Origin: Streptomyces lomondensis
GTDB taxonomy: Bacteria; Actinomycetota; Actinomycetes; Streptomycetales; Streptomycetaceae
DNA length: 64,000 nt
Direction of reading: 5' to 3'
Assembly: GCF_014651035.1 (NCBI RefSeq)
Contig: NZ_BMWC01000001.1
Coordinates: forward strand, 1,209,581-1,273,580
Part shown: piece by piece, positions 38,829 through 46,267 of the stretch
Position numbering within the stretch: the first letter of the stretch is position 1
Layout: each line of letters opens with the position of its first letter
Position numbers and translations under genes: made by a program
The notes under the pieces: model-generated
Told to the model about the DNA's origin: nothing
Seen by the model: the letters and a program-made list of their open reading frames with translations, nothing else
Databases searched by the model: none

Positions 38829-40070
38829 GTGAGCGAGCAGACGCAGGAACCAGGTTCGTCCGCGCCGCGGCGCGTGGTCGTGGCGGGCGCGGGCATGGCC
38901 GGTGTGCAGACCGCGGTCGCCCTGCGGGAGCAGGGGTTCACCGGCGCCGTGATCCTGATCGGCGCCGAACCCCACCAGCCGTACGACCGGCCCCCCTTGT
39001 CCAAGGCCGTCCTGCTCGGCAAGGCCGAGGGCTCCGCCTTCGACGTCGACTTCGAGGCCCTCGGCATCGAGCTGCGGCTCGGCTGCGAGGTGCTGGGCCT
39101 GCGCCCCGGCGACCACGAGCTGGACACCGAGGACGGGCCCGTGCCGTACGACGTCCTGGTCGTCGCGACCGGGGCCGAACCGATCCGGCTGCCCGGCGCG
39201 GAGGGCGTGCCCGGCGTCCATCTGCTGCGCACCCTGGACGACGCCGAGCGGCTGCGGCCGGTGCTGGCCCGCCGGCACGACATCGTGGTCGTCGGCGCGG
39301 GCTGGATCGGCGCGGAGTTCGCCACGGCCGCGCGCGAGGCGGGCTGCGCGGTGACCGTAGTGGAGGCCGCTGAGCGGCCGCTCGCCGGGGCCCTGCCCGC
39401 CGAGGTGGCCGCCCCGATGGCCCGCTGGTACGCCGACGCGGGGGCCGTGCTGCGGACTCACGCGCGCGTGGAGCGCGTCGAGCCCGGCGAGGTGCTCCTC
39501 GACGACGGCTCGCGGCTGCCCGCGGACGCGGTTGTCGTCGGCATCGGCGCCCGCCCGGCGACGGCGTGGCTGGCCGGCTCCGGGATCGCGCTCGGCACGC
39601 ACGGCGAGATCGTGGCCGACGAGCACCTGCGCACGTCCGCGCCGGACGTCTACGCGGTCGGCGACTGCGCCTCCTTCCCCTCGGGGCGGTACGGCGAGCG
39701 CCTGCTCGTGCACCACTGGGACAACGCCCTCCAGGGGCCGCGCACGGTGGCGCTGAACATCATCGGCCGGGCCACGGGGGAGACCCCGGCGGTCTACGAC
39801 CCGGTGCCGTACTTCTGGTCCGAGCAGTTCGGCCGGTTCGTGCAGTACGCCGGGCACCACGCGGCCGCCGACACCACGGTGTGGCGGGGCGACCCGTCCG
39901 GCCCGGCCTGGACGGTCTGCTGGCTGCGCGCCGAGCGGCTGGTCGCGCTGCTGGCGGTGGGCCGCCCCCGGGACCTGGCCCAGGGCCGCCGCCTGATCGA
40001 GTCGGGCACGCCGATGAATCCGGTGCTGCTCCAGGACCCGGCGAGGCCCCTGAAAGCGGCCACGGCGTAG
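38829..40070 (+). CDS. Ferredoxin reductase-type FAD/NAD(P) oxidoreductase
   Basis: About 413 aa. FAD motif VVVAGAGMAGVQTAVALREQ, then YDRPPLSKAVL (typical of BphA4-like reductases), NAD motif IVVVGAGWIGAEFATAAREA near 155, FAD-binding AVGDCAS near 275, and a C-terminal reductase domain (YDPVPYFWSEQFG). It passes electrons from NAD(P)H to a ferredoxin or similar partner; none is encoded nearby. GTG 38829 lies in GGTGATCAG; an ATG at 38805 is an alternative. A palindrome-like ACTGAC...GTCAGT covers that upstream ATG. Confidence 0.9.
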   Translation: MSEQTQEPGSSAPRRVVVAGAGMAGVQTAVALREQGFTGAVILIGAEPHQPYDRPPLSKAVLLGKAEGSAFDVDFEALGIELRLGCEVLGLRPGDHELDTEDGPVPYDVLVVATGAEPIRLPGAEGVPGVHLLRTLDDAERLRPVLARRHDIVVVGAGWIGAEFATAAREAGCAVTVVEAAERPLAGALPAEVAAPMARWYADAGAVLRTHARVERVEPGEVLLDDGSRLPADAVVVGIGARPATAWLAGSGIALGTHGEIVADEHLRTSAPDVYAVGDCASFPSGRYGERLLVHHWDNALQGPRTVALNIIGRATGETPAVYDPVPYFWSEQFGRFVQYAGHHAAADTTVWRGDPSGPAWTVCWLRAERLVALLAVGRPRDLAQGRRLIESGTPMNPVLLQDPARPLKAATA

Positions 40071-40160
40071 GGGCCGGGGACCGGTCTCCGGCCCGGCGCG
40101 TCCGCCCAGGTGGACGGGGCTGACTTCCGACTGTCAGTGGCGGATGGCAGGCTGGTTTCC

Positions 40161-40526
40161 GTGACCGAGATTGACGCAAAGATCGATGCTCTCGTCCCCG
40201 CCTGGCTCACCCTCCCCGACATCGCCGAACAGTTCGGCGTCGAGGTGACGCGTGTGCGGCAGCTGGTCAAGGAGGGCCAGCTCATCGCCGTACGCCGCGG
40301 TGAGAACCGCGCGCTGCACGTTCCCGCCGCCTTCATCGACGGGGACAAGGTCGTCAAGGGCCTGTCCGGCACCCTGACGCTCCTGCGGGACGACGGCTTC
40401 ACGGTCGAAGAGATGCTGGAGTGGCTGTTCACCCCCGACCCGTCCCTGCCCGGCACGCCGGCGCAGGCGCTGAGCGAGAACCGCGGCACGGAGGTGAAGC
40501 GCCGCGCCCAGGCGCTCGCGGTCTGA
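40161..40526 (+). CDS. Rv2175c family DNA-binding protein
   Basis: 121 aa with an N-terminal winged helix (LTLPDIAEQFGVEVTRVRQL, then GQLIAVRRGENRALHVPAAF) and a C-terminal helical region. This matches Rv2175c, a DNA-binding substrate of kinase PknL in M. tuberculosis. A PASTA kinase gene lies 4 kb away here, so kinase control is plausible. The GTG start follows GGCAGGCTGG at moderate distance. Confidence 0.88.
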   Translation: MTEIDAKIDALVPAWLTLPDIAEQFGVEVTRVRQLVKEGQLIAVRRGENRALHVPAAFIDGDKVVKGLSGTLTLLRDDGFTVEEMLEWLFTPDPSLPGTPAQALSENRGTEVKRRAQALAV

Positions 40527-40752
40527 CCCGACCTCGACCGAACAACCGTCCGGCACCGCGAGAGCGGGGCCGGGCCTGAACAACCGCCCGGTGTGTGGGC
40601 CGTGGCCCGTGGGGGTCACGGCCCGGGGGTCGGCCGCGCCTGTTCGGGGCCGTGGGCCTCCGGGCCGCCGGGCCGCCCTGAGGGCAGGCGTAAGGTGCCC
40701 GAGGCGGTCGACGCGGGGACCTGGAGCTCCCGCGGCGCACGCCACCGGCATA

Positions 40753-40880
40753 CGGGCGCTTCGCACCCGAACCGCACGGACACCCGGGCGCTTCGCACCC
40801 GAACCGCACGGACACCCGGGCGCTTCGCACCCGAACCGCACGGACACCCGGGCGCTTCGCACCCGAACCACACGGATCAC
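40753..40880 (+). repeat. Four tandem 32-bp repeats upstream of thiE
   Basis: The unit CGGGCGCTTCGCACCCGAAC CGCACGGACACC (32 bp, written in two parts) begins at 40753, 40785, 40817 and 40849. The first three copies are nearly identical and the last has changed bases near its end. They fill the middle of a 393-bp gap (40527-40919) before thiE. The period is not a multiple of three, there are no spacers, and no gene is seen in the rest of the gap. Confidence 0.9.
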
Positions 40881-40919
40881 CCGGGCGCGCCCGCGCCACC
40901 GACACCCAGGGGGACACGC

Positions 40920-41579
40920 ATGACCGGCACCGCCGCCACCGCCCGGGCCCAGCTCGCCGACGCCCGGGTCTACCTCTGCACCGACGCCCGCAAGCGGCAG
41001 GGCGACCTCGCGGAGTTCCTCGATGCCGTGCTGGCCGGCGGCGTCGACATCGTGCAGCTGCGGGACAAGGGCATGGAGGCGGCCGAGGAGCTGGAGCACC
41101 TGGCCCTCTTCGCCGACGCCTGCGCCCGGCACGGCAAGCTCCTCGCGGTCAACGACCGCGCGGACGTCGCCCATGCCGTCGGCTCCGACGTGCTGCACCT
41201 CGGCCAGGGCGACCTCCCGGTCCCCGCGGCCCGGGCCGTCCTCGGCGACGACGTCCTGATCGGCCGCTCCACCCACGCCGAGCCCGAGGCCGCCGCGGCC
41301 GCCGTGCAGGACGGCGTGGACTACTTCTGCACCGGCCCGTGCTGGCCGACCCCCACCAAGCCCGGCCGCCACGCCCCCGGCCTGGACCTCGTCCGGTACA
41401 CCGCGGCCCTCGGCACCGACCGCCCCTGGTTCGCCATCGGCGGCATCGACCTCGGCAATCTCGACCAGGTCCTGGACGCCGGAGCCCGGCGCGTCGTCGT
41501 CGTACGGGCGATCACCGAGGCCGACGACCCGGGCGCGGCGGCGGCCGCGTTCGCGAAGCGGCTGCGGGAGAACCAGTGA
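40920..41579 (+). CDS. thiE: Thiamine-phosphate synthase
   Basis: A 219-aa TIM barrel that joins the thiazole and pyrimidine halves of thiamine. Motifs: [65 protein letters not shown] and [23 protein letters not shown] after GGGGGAC. It is not in the thiOSG operon and no TPP riboswitch is seen before it; instead there are four 32-bp repeats. Confidence 0.95.
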   Translation: MTGTAATARAQLADARVYLCTDARKRQGDLAEFLDAVLAGGVDIVQLRDKGMEAAEELEHLALFADACARHGKLLAVNDRADVAHAVGSDVLHLGQGDLPVPAARAVLGDDVLIGRSTHAEPEAAAAAVQDGVDYFCTGPCWPTPTKPGRHAPGLDLVRYTAALGTDRPWFAIGGIDLGNLDQVLDAGARRVVVVRAITEADDPGAAAAAFAKRLRENQ

Positions 41580-41586
41580 CGCCGGA

Positions 41587-41605
41587 TTGTCCAAAGGGTG
41601 GACAA
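41587..41605. promoter_or_regulatory. Inverted repeat in the metF promoter region
   Basis: TTGTCC, 7-nt spacer, GGACAA, followed by AT-rich ACAAGTAGACAAATAGGGC. It lies 70 bp before metF and 8 bp after thiE. It may be an operator or part of the promoter; no known factor was recognised. Confidence 0.4.
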
Positions 41606-41674
41606 CAAGTAGACAAATAGGGCAAATATGCGCGTCCGGTTGGGGGACCGACCGCCCCTGGCTAACCTGCCGGT

Positions 41675-42598
41675 ATGGCCCTCGGCACCGCATCCATCAG
41701 GTCGGACCACGCGCGCACCGTCCGCGACATGCTCGCGACCGGCAAGACGACGTACTCGTTCGAGTTCTACGCCCCCAAGACCCCGAAGGGCGAGCGGAAC
41801 CTGTGGAACGCGCTGCGCCGGGTCGAGGCGGTGGCACCCGACTTCGTCTCCGTGACCTACGGCGCCGGCGGCTCCACCCGCGCGGGCACGGTCAAGGCGA
41901 CCGAGGCGATCGCCTCCGACACCACCCTCACGCCGATCGCCCACCTCACCGCGGTCGACCACTCGGTGGCCGACCTGCGCAACATCATCGGCCAGTACGC
42001 CGACGCCGGGATCCGCAACATGCTCGCCCTGCGCGGCGACCCGCCCGGCGACCCGATGGGCGAGTGGGTGCCGCACCCCCGGGGCCTGGCCTACGCCTCC
42101 GAGCTGGTCGAGCTGATCAAGGCGTCCGGTGACTTCTGCGTGGGCGTCGCCGCCTTCCCGGCGATGCACCCGCGCTCCACCGACTGGGACTCCGACGTCC
42201 GCCACTTCGTCGACAAGTGCCGCGCGGGCGCCGACTACGCCATCACGCAGATGTTCTTCCACCCGGAGGACTACCTCCGGCTGCGCGACCGCGTCTCGGC
42301 CGCCGGCTGCGACACCCCGATCATCCCCGAGGTCATGCCGATCGCCAGCGTGAGGTCGCTGGAGCGGATCGGCTCGCTCACCAACGCCGCGTTCCCGCCC
42401 GCCCTGAAAGAGCGGATCCTCACAGCAAAAGACGATCCGGCCGCTGTACGCTCCATTGGGATCGAATTCGCCACGGAGTTCTGTGCGCGGCTGCTCGCCG
42501 AGGGTGTGCCCGGCTTGCACTTCATCACGCTCAACAACTCCACCGCGACACTGGAAATCTACGAGAACCTGGGCCTGCACCAGCGACCGCAGGCCTAG
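41675..42598 (+). CDS. metF: Methylenetetrahydrofolate reductase
   Basis: A 307-aa FAD-dependent TIM barrel reducing 5,10-methylene-THF to 5-methyl-THF for methionine synthesis. Motifs: [10 protein letters not shown] near residue 27, [60 protein letters not shown] and [11 protein letters not shown] in CCGGTATGG. Rv2172c of M. tuberculosis is a divergent relative in the equivalent location. Confidence 0.95.
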   Translation: MALGTASIRSDHARTVRDMLATGKTTYSFEFYAPKTPKGERNLWNALRRVEAVAPDFVSVTYGAGGSTRAGTVKATEAIASDTTLTPIAHLTAVDHSVADLRNIIGQYADAGIRNMLALRGDPPGDPMGEWVPHPRGLAYASELVELIKASGDFCVGVAAFPAMHPRSTDWDSDVRHFVDKCRAGADYAITQMFFHPEDYLRLRDRVSAAGCDTPIIPEVMPIASVRSLERIGSLTNAAFPPALKERILTAKDDPAAVRSIGIEFATEFCARLLAEGVPGLHFITLNNSTATLEIYENLGLHQRPQA

Positions 42599-42654
42599 AC
42601 CGTTCGCACCGGTATACGACACACTGCGTAGCGGCCACTGGGAGAGGGGCGTAC

Positions 42655-43608
42655 ATGGGCTGGGCGGTCCTCTACATCGCGTTCGGTATCGTCGCGCTGT
42701 GGCTCTTGGGCGAGGTGCTACTCCAGTACAAGGCGCGGCTGCGCTGGCGCCTGCTCGCCTTCGTCGGCTTCCTCGGCGTCGTCGTCGGTGTCCTGATCCC
42801 GTCGGTCGTGGTGATCGGACTGGGCGCGGCCGCCTTCGCGGTCGGGCAGACCTACGTCACCCTGTCCTTCCGCAGCGGCTTCTCCTCCGGCTGGGCGATG
42901 AACGCCCCGATGCTGGGCGGCAGCAAGCGCCGCCGCGGTGAGCGCGGCCGCCAGGAGCCGACCCTGGAGGTCTCCGGCCTGGAGGCGGCCGAGAGCGGCC
43001 ACGGCGACGAGGGCGCCGACTACCGCCGCGACACCGCCGCCTACGGCCAGGACGACGACTACGACCACGACGACGTCTTCACGCCGTCGCGCCCCGGCCG
43101 CCCGGCCGACGCCGAGACCACCGCCGTCTACGAGCCGCAGCCCGTCCCCGAGGACACCGGCGGCTACGGCGTCTACGGCGACACCGGATACCAGGGCCAG
43201 CCCCACGACCAGTACGCCGCGCAGGCCACCGACCAGTCCTACGCCTACGACTACTCGGGCTACGGCCAGCAGCAGGGCTACGACGCCAACGGCCAGCAGC
43301 AGTACGCCGCCTACTCCGACCCGTACATCGGCTCGTCGAACTACGGCACGGGCACGTACGAGACCGGCTACGGCGACCAGCAGTACTACGGCCAGCAGCA
43401 GGGCTACGGGCAGGAGCAGTACGCCGGCACCTATGGCGGCGAGACCCCGCCCGGTGGCGAGACCCCGCCCGGCGGTGTCTGGGTCCCGCAGCAGCGCAAC
43501 ACCGACGAGTACGGGCAGGAGTTGCCGCCGGAGCAGCCGTACCCCTACCAGGGCGGCGGGCAGCAGCAGACGCACGGGAACGGCTTCGACGAGCAGTACC
43601 GTTTCTGA
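42655..43608 (+). CDS. Membrane protein with long Tyr/Gln/Gly-rich disordered tail
   Basis: 317 aa. Two N-terminal membrane helices (residues 3-24 and 32-66) are followed by a basic patch (SKRRRGERGR) and about 220 residues of low-complexity sequence rich in Tyr, Gln, Gly and Asp, with repeated YGQQQGY-type units and a GETPPG tandem. Such tails can self-associate. ATG after GGGAGAGGGG. Not recognised beyond a conserved Streptomyces membrane protein. Its tail should face the cytoplasm given the basic patch. Confidence 0.8.
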   Translation: MGWAVLYIAFGIVALWLLGEVLLQYKARLRWRLLAFVGFLGVVVGVLIPSVVVIGLGAAAFAVGQTYVTLSFRSGFSSGWAMNAPMLGGSKRRRGERGRQEPTLEVSGLEAAESGHGDEGADYRRDTAAYGQDDDYDHDDVFTPSRPGRPADAETTAVYEPQPVPEDTGGYGVYGDTGYQGQPHDQYAAQATDQSYAYDYSGYGQQQGYDANGQQQYAAYSDPYIGSSNYGTGTYETGYGDQQYYGQQQGYGQEQYAGTYGGETPPGGETPPGGVWVPQQRNTDEYGQELPPEQPYPYQGGGQQQTHGNGFDEQYRF

Positions 43609-43648
43609 AGACCGTTTCTGAAGCCCTCGGCCTCGGAGCCGGGGCCGG

Positions 43649-45139
43649 TTACCGTGAGCCCCGGAAGTCCGGTCCCTCCACGATCAGTCCCGCGACCAGT
43701 GCGCCCGACATGCCCGCGTGCGGCAGTCCGCCGCCGGGGTGCGCCCAGCCGCCGACCGTGAACAGGCCGGGCACGCGCGTGCTGTTGGACGGGTGCAGCA
43801 GGCGCCCGCCGGCCGCCGCCAGGGCCGGCACGGGCACCGCACCGCCCGCCGCGCCGGTGGCCTCGGCGATATGGGCCGGGGTGCGCACCTCGTGCCAGAG
43901 GAGGCGGTCGCGCAGGCCGGGTACGGCGCGTTCGGCGGCGGAGATCATGTCCTCGGCGAGTGCGCCGTAGGACTCATCCGGCCGTGCCGGCACCGCCGCC
44001 GTGAGCGTCACCGACTCGTGGTCCGCCGGGGCCAGGTGCGGGTCGTCGGGCCGCAGGACCGTCACGGTCGGATGCGCGTTCCCCGCCGCCGTGCCGAACA
44101 GCGCCGCCAACTCGGCCTCGCGGTCCTGGGTGTGCACCACCGTGCGGTGGGCCGTGCCCTCGGGGCGGGCGCCGCGCAGGGCGAGCAGGACCGTCAGCCG
44201 GCTGGCCGTCGCCCGCTGGGCGGGCACCTCGCCGTCGCCCCGCACCGCATGTCCCGCCGCGAGCCGGTCCAGCACGCCGGGCGCGACGCCGGCCACCACG
44301 GAGTCGGCCTCCGCGACCGTCCCGTCCGCGAGTTCGACCCCCGAGGCCCGGCCGTCCTTCTCCAGCACGCCGGTCACCTCGGCGCCGAAACGGAACTCGA
44401 CCCGCCGGGCCACACACCGCTCGTACACCGCGCGCGCCAGCTCGCGCATGCCCCCGCGCACGTACCAGATCCCGAAGGCGTGCTCCATGTACGGCAGTAC
44501 GGCCGTGCTCGCCGGGGTGACCCGGGGGTCCAGGCCCTGCGCGAGGGCGTAGCCCTCCAGGAGCGCCGTGAGCCGGGGGTCGCGCAGCTCCCAGGCGCCG
44601 ACCTCGGCGAGCGTGCCCGCCCGGCGGGTGCGTAGCAGCCGCTTGTGGGGCACGGACGGGTAGGGCTCGCGCTCGGCCAGCACCTGCCAGTTCGGCCACA
44701 GCGGCTCCTCCAGGAGCGGGCGGCGCGTCCGGTCCCAGGCCTCGCGGGCCCGCACCAGGAAGTCGCCCCAGCGCTGTCCGGCGCCCGGGCCGAGGGCCTC
44801 GTCCAGGGCGGCGACGACGCCCGCGCGCGAGGCGTTCGGCAGGGACACCCGCGTGCCGTCCGCGAACACGTGCCGGGACGACGGGTCGACCTGGACCAGC
44901 TCGACGCAACGCTCCAGCGGCTCCTTGCCGGTCTTGACGAACAGGTCGCGGTAGACGGCGGGCAGCGGGAGCAGGCCGGGGCCCGTGTCGAAGGAGAACC
45001 CGTCCCGCTCGAAGCGGCGCAGCGCCCCGCCGTACGTGTCCGTCCGCTCGTACACCGCCACCCGGTGGCCCGCGACGGCCAGCCGGGCGGCCGCCGCCAG
45101 CGCGCCCATCCCGGCGCCGATCACCGCAATCCGTGCCAT
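43649..45139 (-). CDS. CrtI/phytoene desaturase-like FAD oxidoreductase
   Basis: About 496 aa. It begins RIAVIGAGMGALAAAARLA with the matching YGGALRRFERDGFSFDTGPG, as in carotenoid desaturases and related flavin oxidases. The C-terminal FAD motif is GLFTVGGWAHPGGGLPHAGM. ATG 45139 is directly before the nucleotide-binding motif; a GTG 24 bp upstream is possible. No phytoene synthase lies nearby, so a carotenoid role is not supported, and the substrate is unknown. By position it corresponds to an S. coelicolor SCO2101-like gene. Confidence 0.85.
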   Translation of the reverse strand: MARIAVIGAGMGALAAAARLAVAGHRVAVYERTDTYGGALRRFERDGFSFDTGPGLLPLPAVYRDLFVKTGKEPLERCVELVQVDPSSRHVFADGTRVSLPNASRAGVVAALDEALGPGAGQRWGDFLVRAREAWDRTRRPLLEEPLWPNWQVLAEREPYPSVPHKRLLRTRRAGTLAEVGAWELRDPRLTALLEGYALAQGLDPRVTPASTAVLPYMEHAFGIWYVRGGMRELARAVYERCVARRVEFRFGAEVTGVLEKDGRASGVELADGTVAEADSVVAGVAPGVLDRLAAGHAVRGDGEVPAQRATASRLTVLLALRGARPEGTAHRTVVHTQDREAELAALFGTAAGNAHPTVTVLRPDDPHLAPADHESVTLTAAVPARPDESYGALAEDMISAAERAVPGLRDRLLWHEVRTPAHIAEATGAAGGAVPVPALAAAGGRLLHPSNSTRVPGLFTVGGWAHPGGGLPHAGMSGALVAGLIVEGPDFRGSR

Positions 45140-45255
45140 GCCAGGGACTTTATCGGCCCCCACTGACAGCCCCCGCCGGCAACCTCCCGAGTACGGGCAC
45201 GGAGGTGATCGTGACCAGCCGGCCGGGGGAGGCTCTGGGGCCGCGTGCGCAGGAC

Positions 45256-45288
45256 TGAGTATCCGTACCTAGTGAGGGAGTTGAGTAC
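45256..45288. promoter_or_regulatory. Possible MacR-type site plus half-site
   Basis: TGAGTATCCGTACCTA (45256-45271) matches the reported MacR palindrome TGAGTAC-N2-GTACTCA at about 11 of 14 fixed positions, and a second TGAGTAC half lies at 45282. The CrtI-like gene starts 117 bp away on the minus strand. Weak evidence. Confidence 0.3.
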
Positions 45289-45434
45289 GCGCGCGGATGG
45301 GGGACGACCTGCGGAAACGAGAGAGTGGAGGCACGGAGAGGGGCACGGCTCCGGCACCGGCGACACGGGGCGCCGGAACGGAGCCGGCCCACGATCCGCT
45401 CCTTCCGCCGACGGTGTCGGCGGGAGCGAGGCAC

Positions 45435-45505
45435 GGGGGAGAACCGGGGGACGACCGAACGGGGGTCCTGCGGGGGGACGTACGGGGGAGCAGGAAAAAC
45501 GGGGG
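45435..45505 (+). other. Cluster of six G5-6 tracts (G-quadruplex-prone)
   Basis: Runs of five or six G begin at 45435, 45446, 45461, 45472, 45484 and 45501, with spacers of 6, 10, 6, 6 and 12 nt. The three runs from 45461 to 45488 have 6-nt loops. It lies 86 bp downstream of the tetR stop. Confidence 0.8.
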
Positions 45506-45590
45506 AGCAAGGAAGGCGCCGGTTCGAGGTGGCCCGCGGGGGACGCGGCCACAGCGGACCGGCGCTTTCGCATCCGCGCCGGGGCTGCCT

Positions 45591-46235
45591 TCAGCGGCAG
45601 CCGCTCACCCGCCCCTGGAGCAGTCGGGACAGGGCCGCGTGGACGTCGTCCAGGGAGCGCTCCGGCTGGAAGGACTTCCAGTCGAGCGCGGCCACCAGGA
45701 CCATGCCGACCAGCGCGGACGCCGTGAGTGAGACGTCGATCTCCTCGCTGAACTCGCCGCCCGCCACGCCGTCGCGCAGGACGCCCTCCACGACCGCGAC
45801 GGCCTGCTGCCGGACCACCATCAGCGTGGACTGCCAGGCGCGGTTGGTGCGCCACAGCTCGGCCACGTAGAGCTGGGTGAAGGCCGGGTAGCGGTCGATG
45901 AAGACCAGGCCCGCGCGGATCATCGCGTCCAGGGCGTCGACCTTGCCGCCGCCCTCCCGGGCGGTCCGCTCGGCCGCTTCCCGCAGGGAGGCGGTGAGGA
46001 GGCCCACCCCGTGTCGCAGCAGTTCCTCGAAGAGGACGGACTTGCTCGCGAAGTTGTAGTAGACCGTGCCCTTCGCGACCCCGGCACGCTCGGCGATCTC
46101 GTCCACGGTCGTGGCGGAGAACCCCTGCTCGGCGATGAGCGTGACGGCCGCCTCGTAGAGCTTCTGCCGGGTGGCCTCGCGGCGCGTGCTGCCGCCCGAC
46201 GCGGCACTGCTGCTTTCCATGGCCCTGATTGTCAC
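45591..46235 (-). CDS. TetR family transcriptional regulator
   Basis: About 214 aa. The N-terminal TetR helix-turn-helix is AAVTLIAEQGFSATTVDEIA with GVAKGTVYYNFASKSVLFEE. The C-terminal ligand domain resembles that of regulators of export genes. GTG 46235 has GGAAAGG at good spacing; an ATG at 46220 is an alternative. It is the last of three minus-strand genes (ABC ATPase, YhgE, tetR), so it probably controls its own operon from the palindrome at 49117-49130. Confidence 0.9.
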   Translation of the reverse strand: MTIRAMESSSAASGGSTRREATRQKLYEAAVTLIAEQGFSATTVDEIAERAGVAKGTVYYNFASKSVLFEELLRHGVGLLTASLREAAERTAREGGGKVDALDAMIRAGLVFIDRYPAFTQLYVAELWRTNRAWQSTLMVVRQQAVAVVEGVLRDGVAGGEFSEEIDVSLTASALVGMVLVAALDWKSFQPERSLDDVHAALSRLLQGRVSGCR

Positions 46236-46267
46236 AGGAACCTTTCCGGGAGATGTGCCGGTGGGGC

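Larger units (their letters stand above)
45140..45590. other. 451-bp gap without a supported gene
   Basis: This gap lies between the start of the CrtI-like gene and the end of the tetR gene. It contains TGAGTA-type repeats (45256-45288) and a striking run of G tracts (45435-45505). Short open frames on the plus strand continue antisense into tetR and look like chance products of high GC. Confidence 0.6.

Noticed and set aside
40753..40880. CRISPR array
   Set aside because: The 32-bp units follow each other without spacers and there are no cas genes; it is a plain tandem repeat.
43649..45139. Carotenoid biosynthesis cluster
   Set aside because: Only the desaturase-like flavoprotein is present; no phytoene synthase, cyclase or GGPP synthase lies beside it.
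45297..45731. 144-codon plus-strand ORF in the gap before tetR
   Set aside because: It runs antisense into tetR, has no family-like sequence, low-complexity composition and no clear ribosome site; it looks like a chance frame in GC-rich DNA.
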